Source of the DNA: Anastatus disparis
Taxonomy: Eukaryota > Arthropoda > Insecta > Hymenoptera > Eupelmidae
DNA length: 64,000 nt
Assembly (NCBI GenBank): GCA_017163975.1
Contig: JAFFSR010000315.1
Location: 186,001-250,000, forward strand
Reading direction: 5' to 3'
The notes under the pieces were generated by a model. That model was not told the origin of the DNA. It did no database searches and saw only the letters and a program-made list of their open reading frames with translations. Positions 46,052-56,390 of the stretch are shown in pieces (positions within the stretch are counted from its first letter, which is position 1; each line of letters begins with the position of its first letter). The translations under genes were made by a program, and so were the position numbers.

Positions 46052-47785
46052 TTAACTATTTACATGATAATCTAGTCCTAAACCTTTTAAACATTCTTCG
46101 TATAGATTTCTTTCAAGGCTCTTCGTCATTATATCAGCTGTCATTTGACTTGCAGGTAAGTGTTTAACTTCGATGAGGCCTTCTTAACTCATTTGACATA
46201 CATAATGGTAGCGCATGTCTATGTGCTTGGTCCTTGAATGATCAACAGGGTTCTTTGATAACTTTCCTACTCCCTGATTGTCACAGAAAATTGTCTTTGG
46301 TGAACATTCTGATGACATAAGATTTGTCTTACGTAAGAAGTTTGTCATATAAGTTGCTTCCTTTGCGGCCTCAGAGAGTGACACATACTCTGCTTCAGTA
46401 GTTGAGAGAGATACGCATTTTTGTTTTTTTGATTCCCAAGCTATTGCTGCTCCAGCTAACTTAAATACGTATCCACTTCTTGACCTTCTGGTTATAGGGT
46501 CTCCTGCCCAGTCTGCATCTGCGTATCCAACAAGTGAATTTTCTTGAGCTTCATAAAGTAAACTATAATTTCGAGTACAACCTAAATACTTAAGTACTCT
46601 TTTTGCAGCAAGCCAATGTATTTTTTGAGGTTTGTTGTTAAAACTGCTTAATACGCTTAATGTGTAAGTTATATTAGGCCTACTTCCAGTAGAAATATAT
46701 AGAAGTGATTCAATTAATGTTCTATAAATATCAGGATCTACATCTGGTGAATTATTGTCCTCACAAAACTGTATTTTTGGTTCCATAGGTGTTTTTACAG
46801 CTTTCGCATCTTCCATGCGAAATTTCACCATCAGATCATTGATAAATTTTTCTTTTTTTATTTGAATGGCTTTAGTCTTAGGATCTTGATTAAATTCAAC
46901 TCCCAGACAATACTTTAATGGTCCTAAATCACGTATTTTAAAATTTAAACTTAAATTATGTTTAAAATCTAGATACATTTTAAAATTATCTGTTGCTATA
47001 ATGAGATTATCAACGTAAACAGTTGATATAAGTATTCCTGCTTCAGTACTTTGTATGTATACACACTTTTCAATATCAGATCCTTAGTGTAAGAACTAGA
47101 TTTAATATTTTGTTCCATTGCCTGCCGGCTTGCTTCAGACCGTACAGTGCATCTTTTAATTTATAAACATGGTTTTCTTTACCTTTTACAATGAATTCTT
47201 TTGGCTGAGATATGTAAATATCCTCTTCAAGTGAACCATAAGTGTAAGCCATTGTCATGTCTAGATAAAATACTGATAGTTTTCGTTCTGCAGCTGTGGC
47301 CAAGATTGTTCTGATTGTTTGCATTCGAGCAACAGGTGCATATGTTTCTTTAAAATCTACTTCATCTTGTTGACCGTAGCCTTTCACTACAAGACGTGCC
47401 TTTCGTCTCTCTATAGAACCATCTGAATTGTACTTCATACGCAACACCCAGCGCGTTCCAATAACAGTTGCATTTTCAGGTTTTTTTTACTAGCAACCAT
47501 ACTTTTGCTTTACTCAATTCGTCGAATTCCTTTTTAAAAGCAGCCTTCTATTCTTCTTTATTTTCACCGTGAAGAGCTTCCTCTATAGTGCACTCCAATG
47601 GATCGTTAAATACTAAATTTGCTGACTCGCTTTCTTTCTGTACTATATTAAATTGCTTTTTAGGTCTTCCTGGTGTGCCAGTTCGCAAAATTTTGGGTCT
47701 TCCTCGTCCTTTTGCGAGTACTGGAGAATCATCACTAACAGTATCTTCATATGATTCATTTTTATTATTAATAATTTAATATTGT
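46052..47785 (-). pseudogene. Copia Pol, RT and RNase H (5'-truncated)
   Basis: Minus-strand order: an acidic/basic linker (VLAKGRGRPKILRTG, near 47700), EEALHGENKEE, RT ([53 protein letters not shown]), a frameshift near 47090, then the catalytic box reading YVDNLIIAT (copia has YVDD), DLGPLKYCLGVEF, and RNase H (GYADADWAGD, SLSTTEAEYVSLSEAAKEA, KHIDMRYHYV). The last ~45 codons follow a stop at 46184 and end at 46052. Gag, protease and integrase are missing beyond ~47785. The D-to-N change alone would inactivate RT. Confidence 0.85.
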
Positions 47786-48068
47786 AATACTAATTCTTAA
47801 TCATTTGCGAATTATTTTATTGTTGAATTTTCGAAATAAAAAATTATAACCATTTTCATTCGGAAAATATAACATATCATTTCCATTTAAATTAACACCA
47901 CGGACTTTTTCATTGAACGAGATCGTCTGTCGTTTTTTTTTCGACACTTTACAAATATGTTTTATTGTATTTTCTTTTTAATATTTCAATTAATAAAAAT
48001 TGAGGGCGCGCGATCCTGGGCCATCGAGTATGTTAAATGATAAACACATTAGAAAATTTAATTAAATT
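47786..48068. other. AT-rich gap
   Basis: Nothing recognised between the truncated copia element and the protease remnant. Confidence 0.3.
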
Positions 48069-48645
48069 TTGAATAATCATACAAATTTTTCAATGCAGCT
48101 AACAATATTCTTACAAAGGCCCGAAAATATTAATCCAGTTCCATTAAATCAAGATAACATACAAATACTTTTCTCCGGAAATCGGCATTTTGGTCACTGG
48201 ATTTGTATCTATTATTTACAAAATGTAATTCATGTTTATGATAGTTCAAATAGTATTAGATCAAATGATGTACAAAAAATTTACATTAATAAACTACTTC
48301 CAATTCGTGAAAACTTACAAATATGTTTTGAAAAAGTTCAATTTTAGATTAATTCTTTTGATTTTGGCATTTTTCAATAGCATTTGCAATAGCAATTGTT
48401 TATAATTTGTGTCTTTGGGGAATAGAATTTGACATCGACATTTGCTAATTATGTATGAAACTAATTCAATTGTCATGTTTCCATTAGTAAAGAACAATCA
48501 TACTAATATCAATTATAAAGCAATATCCAGAAATCAGAAAATTGTACATCACAAGGGATTGTCAACGATAGAATTAAATTTTCAAAATATAAATTCTAAA
48601 TATCTTGAAGAAGAAAAGTTACAAAAATTTGTACAACAATAATTA
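48069..48645 (+). pseudogene. Ulp1-like (C48) cysteine protease remnant from a transposon
   Basis: The first frame (92 codons) has GHWICIYYLQNVIHVYDSSN, which fits the His and Asp parts of a Ulp1-type triad, followed by KVQFQ. After the stop at 48345 the reading would be NSFDFGIF where the family has the nucleophile DCG; here Cys has become Phe. A further frame (48442-48642) is a K/N-rich tail. The protease type is known from several DNA-transposon groups, so I take this as part of one. It is clearly dead. Confidence 0.5.
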
Positions 48646-48859
48646 CATCTATTAGATAAAATACAATGTTGAGAGGCAACAAATTATAAACCAAAACTTA
48701 TCTACAGAAAATTTACCGAAACAGTAATAACAAAAATATGAACAAACTAAAGAAAAAATTTCAAAAAGTAATTGTTAAAAAAAAAAAAAAACATTGAAGA
48801 ATCTAAAAATGATATTGAACAAGAACCAATTCTAACATTTAAAAATGAATTTAATGATA

Positions 48860-49070
48860 CAAAATTCTAAAAATTAACAAAAGTTTCGATTGAGAAATTG
48901 AAAAATTTAAATATAACGCAACATGAAAATCAAATTAATCCTCAAAACATTAATGTAATCACGAAACTTGAAAATAATTTCATGAGATATAAAAAATTTT
49001 AAAAAATTATAAAAGTTGCAATTAAAAAATTATTAATATATTGCAACAAAAAAATCAAATTTCTAACCAA
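48860..49070 (+). repeat. Dispersed repeat, copy 2 (coding remnant)
   Basis: Matches 10965-11200 (see there). Here it lies ~200 bases after the protease remnant, probably in the same decayed element. 49071-49319 is AT-rich and empty. Confidence 0.55.
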
Positions 49071-49319
49071 AACGAATTTATAAAAAACAATTCTCAAACC
49101 AAAATAAGAATTTAACATATCAACAAAATCATAACTATGGTAGACGCTTTCATGACAAATCGTATTATAAATATAATAAAGATAAAGTTTTAGAAAATGG
49201 AAAACAATATTAATTGAAAAACAAATAAATATTAAAACGTTTAAATGAATCTTATGAAAAAACACTTGAAAAAAAGATGATAATTTAGTAAAAAATAAAA
49301 ATCATTATAAAAAAAAACA

Positions 49320-49655
49320 AAGCGATAAAAAAAAAGTAACAAAGAGACGGAGACAAAGGGAAGAAGACGGAAAAAAGGAGACTGAAAGACGGAGTGACAG
49401 AGACGAAAAGACGGAAACGGAGAGACGGAGTGACAGAGACGAAAAGACGGAAACGGAGAGACGGAGTGACAGAGACGAAAAGACGGAAACGGAGAGACGG
49501 AGGGACGGAAAATCGGAAACAGATATTCAGAGATGGAGAAATGGAGACGAAGAAACGGAGATGGAGAGACAGATATGGAAAGACGGAGACGGAGACGAAA
49601 AGACGGAGACGGAGAGACGGAGACGGAAAGACGGAGACGGAGACATAGACATAGA
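49320..49655. repeat. GACGGAGA minisatellite at the LINE 3' end
   Basis: Plus-strand GACGGAGAGACGGAG repeats, including a 51-base unit (GACAGAGACGAAAAGACGG...) three times. It directly joins the GACATA repeats at the LINE tail. Confidence 0.85.
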
Positions 49656-50012
49656 CATAGACAAACTTTATTTGGCCTTGGGGTAAGCACCCTGTCTGGC
49701 ACAATAAGAAAATACAACGACGAATAACAATATTAATAATGTTTCAAATCAATATTTCAAATCAATTAACAATAAAAGCAAAAAATAATAGTAAGAATAG
49801 TGTAGATTTAACAAGTGAGTATATCATGCTCGTAAAGTTTTTTAAAGTTTTTAAATTCAAGTGTTTAAAGGTAACTAACATAAGTTTTATTTCTAGTTAA
49901 AATTAAAATTAAGTAATTTAAATAATTTTAAACAGAAGTATATTAGGACAAAAATGCGTATATTTAGTAAATCACAAGACGCTATGCTATTAATAGTGAC
50001 CAGCTGATAAGA

Positions 50013-51653
50013 TCAGCCAGCACCCATCTCATGCTGCCACGATTCACACTCACTCAATAGAAGTCTTTCATACAAATAACGTTTAAGAGTGAGAAAATCT
50101 TCAGAAGTAAAAGACTCCAATGAAGAGAGTTCTTTGTTGAAGTAGTCAGCCGCAGAATAGACAAAAGAATGCTGCGTAGCAGCCGTGCAAACGTTAGGAC
50201 AAATAAATAGTCTCGGTGGTAACCTAGCAGAGGAACGCAAAGACGCATTAATGTGTTGCCTTACGAACCTAGTGGCTAAGTATGATGGGTTACCATGAGC
50301 AAGCATATTGAATGCCAAGGAGATTTCCGAGTATAGGCGTCTATTTTGAACCGAAAGCCAACGATATTGAAGGCGGAAAGGCGTCACTCTGTTACGGCTG
50401 CCTATGTAACTATGAACAAAACAAATGCAAACATAAAAGGCTCTACGCAGACGCAAGTTTAGTGTTTGTGGAATATCATCATAAGTGACTGCTGCATAAT
50501 CAAAATGCGGAAAAATAAGGGACTCGACGAGCTGTTTCCTAGTATCCTGAGACAAAGCATGTTTATAAAATTTCAGCGACCGTAAAGTAGCATGTACCTT
50601 ACGAATCGTCGCAGAGACTTGCTTATTCCAGTCAAGAGTGGAAGATATCCATATACCAAGATTTTTCACTACTGAAGAATAGGGAACAATGGTATCACCA
50701 ACCAGAATATCAGGAGCAGGATTATCCTTCAATCGAGAGATATACTGTTCACTACCAATGATTATGGCTTGTGTTTTTCCCGCATTCAGCAACAAACCAT
50801 TATCATTTGCCCACTTTACCACAGAAGCAATCTCATGATTAATAAGATTTACCCCATCTACCAGATTTACCGGTGAGAAGGACTTATAAATTTGAAGGTC
50901 ATCTGCAAAGAGTATATGTTTAGATGAAGACAACACATCAGAGATGTCATTTATATAAACCAAGAACAATAGTGGCCCCAGGACACTACCCTGAGGAACA
51001 CCAGCCGATACAGACGACCATTCGGAAGTATTATTCAAGTTATCCATCACAGAATAAGATCTATCGGATAAGTAGAATGCAAACCATTTAATGACAGTAT
51101 CAGAGCAGTTCTTAGAACGTAGCTTGACAAGCAGATCAACATGAAGAACTCTATCAAACGCCTTAGAGAAGTCAAAGAGAAGTAGCAAAGTAACCATACG
51201 GCGATCGATAGCAATCCTACAATCATCCAACAAGTGTAATAGGGCTGTTTGAGTACTATGACCCTTTCTAAACCCAGTTTGATAAGTATCAAGCAAAAGA
51301 TTTGACTCCAGATGAGCTGAAAACTGGGTGTGTACCATCCTTTCCAAAACTTTAGAGATCTCACATAGTTTGGCAATAGGACGAGTCTGAGTTGGGCTGT
51401 CGATCTTAATCTGCTTAGACAATGGTAATAGGAACGCTCTTTTCCAAGCTGTCGGGAAATACCTATGAACAAGAGAGTCATTTATAATAGAGGTTAAACC
51501 ATCAGCTATGGAATTGTTCACAAGCTTAAGCATTTCAGCAGAAATAGAATCAGGACCAACAGCTTTAGAGCCAGCCGAACGCAGAATATTTACTACAATG
51601 TTTGAGCTAGTTGGAGTAAAATCAAAGACTGAAATATCTGATCTAAAGAGCAT
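50013..51653 (-). CDS. LINE ORF2, reverse transcriptase part
   Basis: 546 uninterrupted codons. RT motifs: GSKAVGPDSISAEMLK, RPIAKLCEISKVLERMV, TGFRKGHSTQTALL, the motif A LLLLFDFSKAFD, AGVPQGSVLGPLLFLVYIND, catalytic FADDLQIYKSF, LLLNAGKTQAIIIG, then thumb and the C-terminal region (RTT-like LRRAFYVCICFVH). Both catalytic aspartate sites look intact. The N-terminus joins at SDAL/LFRSD to the endonuclease fragment 51643-52200, with the end of the endonuclease and the RT N-terminus deleted. Confidence 0.85.
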   Translation of the reverse strand: MLFRSDISVFDFTPTSSNIVVNILRSAGSKAVGPDSISAEMLKLVNNSIADGLTSIINDSLVHRYFPTAWKRAFLLPLSKQIKIDSPTQTRPIAKLCEISKVLERMVHTQFSAHLESNLLLDTYQTGFRKGHSTQTALLHLLDDCRIAIDRRMVTLLLLFDFSKAFDRVLHVDLLVKLRSKNCSDTVIKWFAFYLSDRSYSVMDNLNNTSEWSSVSAGVPQGSVLGPLLFLVYINDISDVLSSSKHILFADDLQIYKSFSPVNLVDGVNLINHEIASVVKWANDNGLLLNAGKTQAIIIGSEQYISRLKDNPAPDILVGDTIVPYSSVVKNLGIWISSTLDWNKQVSATIRKVHATLRSLKFYKHALSQDTRKQLVESLIFPHFDYAAVTYDDIPQTLNLRLRRAFYVCICFVHSYIGSRNRVTPFRLQYRWLSVQNRRLYSEISLAFNMLAHGNPSYLATRFVRQHINASLRSSARLPPRLFICPNVCTAATQHSFVYSAADYFNKELSSLESFTSEDFLTLKRYLYERLLLSECESWQHEMGAG

Positions 51654-52200
51654 CGGACGAGTATAAAGACTTATTTAAATTAATGTTGAAATTACCAGTT
51701 ATTATAATATTTTTGTAGTTATACGTATGCTCAGATAGGACATTAAAGAGCCTATCGAGCGAAGAAGCCTTAGGTCTTACATAAACTATACAGAAAAGTA
51801 AAGAGTTTGCACCAATACTTATATTTAATATGAGAAATTCCGGGGTATTATTAAAAGAAGGATTAGAATGATGTAGAATTTCGGTTTTAAAGGTATCACG
51901 AACATAAGCACCAACACCACCACCCGATTCGCCTTGTCTATCCAAACAAAAAAACTCATAACCATCTATATTTATGATGGTAATGGAATCTAGATCCGAA
52001 AGAAAAGTCTTTATGACTCCAAAAATATCATAAGCCTTAGACCTACACTGGAATTCAATTTCATTAAAATGAGTTTTTAGGCGGTTAACATTTGCGTGGG
52101 CAATATTTAAATAATCAATTAAAGAATTTGGAGAAAAAACATTACTCAAGTGACTAGGGGACAATACATCGGACGAAACAACCTGCGAGTCTTTCAAAAC
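51643..52200 (-). pseudogene. LINE ORF2, endonuclease part (APE type, mutated)
   Basis: Visible: LNIAHANVNRLKTHFNEIEF, GVIKTFLSD (the family has ExxL/ET; catalytic Glu is Lys), GGGVGAYVRD, FCIVYVRPKAS, and IIITGNFNINL (the family has GDFN; catalytic Asp is Asn). The domain ends early at about residue 180, before the SDH motif. The frame begins directly after the ORF1 TGA, in the same phase; it has no in-frame ATG near its start. Confidence 0.8.
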
Positions 52201-53439
52201 TCATTTTTGATTATGAGGTAAAGAAGCTAGATCAGCTTCAGAAGCGATGAGAATAGGAGCAGAGTCCTTCGTGCGTCTCATATATACCTTGAGATCAGTG
52301 GCAAAAGACCACTCATAGTTAAGATCCTTCTTAGCCGCCTTAGCCTTTTTCAACAATAAATATACCACTTTAGGCCATAACGCCCGCAGAAAGACTTTAG
52401 AGTTGCCGCCACAACCAAAAATGCGCCTACATGGAAAATCATGCAGTCTAGAAGCCGATCCCACCACACGATCACGGATGTGACTGGATGAACACTGAAC
52501 CACCACTGAATTTTTAGTGATGTTAACCTCGTCATTGCTCTGATCCTCACCAGCAGTTTCAGGCAACCATTTACGCACTCTAAGGAAGTGCGATCTATCA
52601 ATATTGAGTCCCATGGGAGTGAGGATCTTCATAAAATTATCAATACTCAGTGAGTCAATTTCTAACGGCAGACCCGAGACCAAGACCTCACAAGAATCCT
52701 TAAAGGGACGAGACAACACAGACTCAGTGCGCAAAATACGAGATTTAATACGCCGAAAATTTGCGGCACATTCCTCCTTGGCTTCCTTAACAGCAAATTC
52801 AAGATTGTCAATTCTAGTAGCAATACCTTTAATACCTGATGTTATCTCACCAAGAGTAATAGCAAGGCCTTCCTTAAACTCCAAGAACCAAGGTGGTGGA
52901 ATTTTATCAGGCATAGCAGCAGAGTTAGTATCATTATTCATCTTGATGTTAGCTGCCAACTCAGTATGCTTATGAGAAAGAGACGTACTATCAAGCAAAG
53001 CGCCTACAGAAGGCAGAGAAGCGTCTGTCAAGTATTGCGACGGCGAAGAGGGAGAAGTAGGCGTAGACGCCCCACCTGGCAATATAAAATGATCAGAGTG
53101 TGAGGAGCTACCACCTAAGCTAGGGCAACGCTTGCGAGCTAGCGGTTCCAAAGATGTATTAGGCGAAGTCACGCCCCTTTTTCCTACTGGAAGCGGTGAC
53201 GCGATACTCTCGAGCTCGAGTTCACGCTCTGATCCAACAGCAAAACCTTCAATGCACGTGTCACGTTGCCTATATGCACGCGTAGAACGGGCACAGCAAG
53301 CAATTCTACGATTACCTATGAACCAAGTAGAATCGCAGCATGTAAAATGGTAAAGATTATTACAATGTGCACATTGAAGTGAAGGCGCAGAACGTATGAT
53401 TTCACACTTACACACCAAACACTCAACCATCACATACAC
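52201..53439 (-). CDS. LINE ORF1 protein (PHD-like finger, coiled coil, FP-like C-terminus)
   Basis: 412 codons from ATG at 53439. Residues ~7-50 form a Cys/His finger (CLVCKCEIIRS, CAHCNNLYHFTCC, CC) of PHD type. A Ser/Pro-rich linker is followed by a helical region with ITSGIKGIATRIDNLEFAVK (coiled-coil-like, ~190-245). Then comes an RRM-like stretch (CEVLVSGLPLEIDSLSID) and a C-terminal region (LRALWPKVVYLLLKKAKAAK...) that resembles the FP25K-like domain found in CR1/jockey ORF1s. The protein would bind element RNA. The frame is intact. Confidence 0.75.
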   Translation of the reverse strand: MYVMVECLVCKCEIIRSAPSLQCAHCNNLYHFTCCDSTWFIGNRRIACCARSTRAYRQRDTCIEGFAVGSERELELESIASPLPVGKRGVTSPNTSLEPLARKRCPSLGGSSSHSDHFILPGGASTPTSPSSPSQYLTDASLPSVGALLDSTSLSHKHTELAANIKMNNDTNSAAMPDKIPPPWFLEFKEGLAITLGEITSGIKGIATRIDNLEFAVKEAKEECAANFRRIKSRILRTESVLSRPFKDSCEVLVSGLPLEIDSLSIDNFMKILTPMGLNIDRSHFLRVRKWLPETAGEDQSNDEVNITKNSVVVQCSSSHIRDRVVGSASRLHDFPCRRIFGCGGNSKVFLRALWPKVVYLLLKKAKAAKKDLNYEWSFATDLKVYMRRTKDSAPILIASEADLASLPHNQK

Positions 53440-53504
53440 ACATATCGTGGCAACAATAAGAGAGCACTAACCTAAAAATCAGAGGTAAAGATGTAGGCAG
53501 TAAG

Positions 53505-54069
53505 CACTGTGACGATCAAGAAAACGTGGCGTATAGTCGGATGCAGATTACTGTAGTTGGTTAAGTGGAAAACTTCCTTAACGGCTGATATGAAATACGG
53601 AGAATAGTAGTATCAGAAATAGCCAGTGGTGCGTAAAGGTCAATAAAATTTCTCAGCGATTCCGCCAATCCAACATAATTTCCTCAAAAATGTCACCACA
53701 AAAAGTAAAAAATCCAATGCAAAGCACAAAAAACAGCTAGAACCTTTTTGTTCACCAAATGCCTTGCAATCGTAGCGTGCAAGTTACACTGTGACGATCG
53801 AGAGAACGTGGCGTATAGTCGAATGCAGATTACTGAAGTTGGTTAAGTGGAAAACTTCCTTAACGGCTGATATGGAATACGGCGAATAGTAGTACCAAGA
53901 ATAGCCAGTGGTGCGTGAAAGTCAATAAAATTTCTCAGCTATGCCACCAATCCAACATAACCTCCTCAAAATTGTCACCACAAAAAGCAAAAAATCCAAT
54001 GCAAGGCACAAAGAACAGCCAAAACCTTTTTATTCACCAAATGCCTTGCAATTTTAGCGTGCAAGTTAC
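53505..54069 (-). repeat. Two 282-bp tandem repeats in the LINE 5' UTR
   Basis: Unit 1 is 53505-53786 and unit 2 is 53787-54069 (both contain GTGACGATC..GA.AACGTGGCGT and CCAAATGCCTTGCAAT). They differ at ~8% of positions by eye. Tandem 5' monomers serve as internal promoters in several LINE families; here that is inference. Confidence 0.85.
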
Positions 54070-54171
54070 CTATAACAAAACGCCCGTAGGCAGGATTAAG
54101 CAGCAACAATATCAAAAACAAGCAGAGCGTTACAAACAGGCAACCAACTATACTCACTTGAAGGAGAAAGA

Positions 54172-54800
54172 ATGGAGAGACGGAGATGGAGAGACGGAGA
54201 CGGAGAGACGGAGATGGAGAGACGGAGACGGAGAGACGGAGATGGAGAGACGGAGACGGAGAGACGGAGATGGAGAAAAGGTGACAGGTGGGCGGAAACT
54301 GAGATGGAGAGACGGAGAAGCGGAGACGAAGAGACCGAGACGGAGATGGACAGACGGAGATGGAGAGACGGAGACGGAGAAAAGGTGACAGATAGGCGAA
54401 AACTGAGATGGAGAGACGGAGAGACGGAGACGAAGAGACGGAGACAAAGAGACAGAAACGGAGACGGAGAGACGAAGACAGATAGACGGAAATGGAGAAT
54501 CGGAGACGGAGAATCGGAGACGGAGGAACGGGAATGGAGGGATGGAGACGGAGGGACGGAGACGGAGAGTCGGAAACAGACAGACTGAGAGGGAGAAATA
54601 AAGACATACAAACGGAGACAGAGAGTCGAAGACGGAGAGACCAGAACAGACGGATGGAGACGGAGAAACAGAGATGAAGGCAAATAGGCGGAAATGGAGA
54701 CGGAGTGACGAAGATGGAGAAACGGAGACAGATAGACGGTAACGGAGAAACGGAGACGGAGAGACGGAGACACAGAGATAGAGTCGGAGAGATGGAGACG
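54172..54800. repeat. GACGGAGATGGAGA minisatellite at the LINE 5' end
   Basis: Long array with GACGGAGATGGAGAGACGG units and a ~100-base higher-order repeat (AAAAGGTGACAG...GCGGAAACTGAGATGG twice, at ~54275 and ~54380). Frames of 97-238 codons on both strands are repeat readings. Confidence 0.9.
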
Positions 54801-55115
54801 GATATTGTGCATGTGTATATGTGTATATGAGTAAGTCTATGTGTATGTGTATATGTGTATATGAGTGAGTCTATGTGTATGTGTATATATGTATATGAGT
54901 AAGTCTATATGTGAGTCTATGTGTATGTATATATATGTATATGAGTAAGTCTATATGTATGCATATGTGTATATGTGAGTATGTGTGTATGTATATGTAT
55001 GCATGTGTGTACGTGTATGTCAAAGATGCACGTGTGTATGTGTATGTTAGTATGTGAAGATAACGCAAAAGATATTCACGTAAGAAAAAAAATTCTTAAT
55101 TCTTCACTTTAATGT

Positions 55116-55165
<50 letters not shown>
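54801..55165. repeat. TGTGTATATG array plus (TA)n (composite repeat, inverted copy)
   Basis: GTGTATATGAGTAAGTCTAT units (54801-55070), a short lead with CTTAATTCTTCACTTTAATG (55090-55117), and (TA)n at 55122-55162. It is the reverse complement of the order at 8112-8400. Confidence 0.8.
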
Positions 55166-55175
<10 letters not shown>

Positions 55176-55199
55176 ACTAGTTATTATATCATGAATTAT

Positions 55200-55700
55200 A
55201 CTTTACATAAAAGAGATGATGAAGCGGATGAAAACTTCATATAAATTATCCTATCAAAACGTTCAACAATTCGAGAAGAATTTTCACTTTATGAATTAAA
55301 TTTGATAGTTAATGGAATCTTTATGACAATCAGAAATTTAAACGATGGCTTGTGCAGCGATGCAAGATTAAAAATAACTGAATTCTTCAAATATATTATG
55401 AAAGCCGAAATTATAACAGGTTAAAAATTTGGAAATAAAGTTTTCATTACTCAAATCACGTAAATGTTGGAAATTCTTCTTCTCTATTATTGATTTGTAC
55501 AGAAAACAATTTTTATTTAATATAAGTATTGCAATAACAATCAATAAGTAACAAGGACAGAGTTTTGATAAAATAGGTTTATATATTAAACATTTATCAT
55601 TTTCTCACGGGCAATTATATGTTTTTAAAAATTTACAATTAATATCAAATATTGTTAGTACAGAAGTTTTTGAGGATTGAAATTTTTAAATTTAATGAAT
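55200..55700 (+). pseudogene. Helitron helicase C-terminal remnant
   Basis: Frames give LNDGLCSDARLKITEFFKYI and KAEIITG, then in other frames ISIAITINK, GLYIKHLSFSHGQLYVF and LISNIVSTEVFED. These are the closing motifs of a Pif1-type helicase, broken by many stops. Some 290 bases downstream is Helitron terminus 3. Confidence 0.65.
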
Positions 55701-55949
55701 TATAAAATAATTAAATTCTATTTGTTATCATACTCAAAGAAACAAAAATTATTTATTAATGATCCAAACTTATTTTTTCATACTTACATAGGGTCTACCT
55801 GGGTAAGGTGGTTGATTTGGCTTAGAAAGCTAAGGGAAAAGTGATAGTTATCACATTTTTCTCGTAATAATTTATTAAAATAAACTTAAATTGATATAAT
55901 AAGTATAGTATATTTATAGGGTTCAAACATAATAAAAATTATAAACTAA

Positions 55950-55989
55950 AGGGTGGGCGAGCAACGCATGCAGGGGGACTTTCCCCTAG
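55950..55989 (+). other. Helitron 3' terminus 3
   Basis: GGGCGAGCAACGCATGCAGG, then an AGGGGGA-CTT-TCCCCT hairpin and CTAG, followed by TATATA. It is closely related to the ends at 12417 and 44446. Confidence 0.8.
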
Positions 55990-56039
55990 TATATACATAT
56001 GTTATACCTATATTATATCGTCAATTAAATTAATTTTTT

Positions 56040-56385
56040 GCTGCATTATCTTCGATTTCCACTCTGCTTCCCTCTGCGCTCCTCTGAAACCTTTCCACAC
56101 ACCCCTTTGCAAAATTACGTTTAATTTGTGTTTTTATTACTTTGTTTCTTAAGTATTTCTCTCCACTGCACCCCTCAGCGCCCTTGAGCAACCCTAAGTG
56201 CCCCTCGTCTCGCTCCCCCTCTGCAATTATATTAAATATTCATTAACTTATTGCACCGCACACCCCTCCGCATACCCTCCGCATAGTCTGTTCCACAAAA
56301 AAAGTTATAATATCGATATTTCTATTTTAAATTTGCTTCACATACCCCTTCGCATACCCCTCCGCTACTGTTTTTAATAATTATC
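56040..56385 (+). repeat. C-rich CACACCCCTCCGCATA repeats
   Basis: Recurrent ACCCCTCCGCATACCC / GCGCCCCTC units between 56055 and 56375, similar in style to the CCTCCCC repeats before Helitron end 1. No coding content. Confidence 0.55.
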
Positions 56386-56390
56386 ACATT

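Larger units (their letters stand above)
49655..54150 (-). mobile_element. LINE (jockey/CR1-like), internally deleted
   Basis: Minus-strand order: 5' UTR with two 282-bp repeats, ORF1, endonuclease, RT, 3' UTR and an AATAAAG near 49665-49680, then a tandem tail of TCTATG units merging with TCTCCG repeats. A large deletion between endonuclease and RT, two endonuclease mutations, and a stop between the ORFs make it inactive. The 5' boundary (about 54100-54170) is uncertain. Confidence 0.8.

Noticed and set aside
49241..49727. 84-158-codon frames on both strands
   Set aside because: GACGGA minisatellite readings; composition is only R/D/G/E/T or S/P/F/V/L.
53915..54812. 157-238-codon frames
   Set aside because: They span LINE 5' UTR repeats and the GACGGA array; no protein features.
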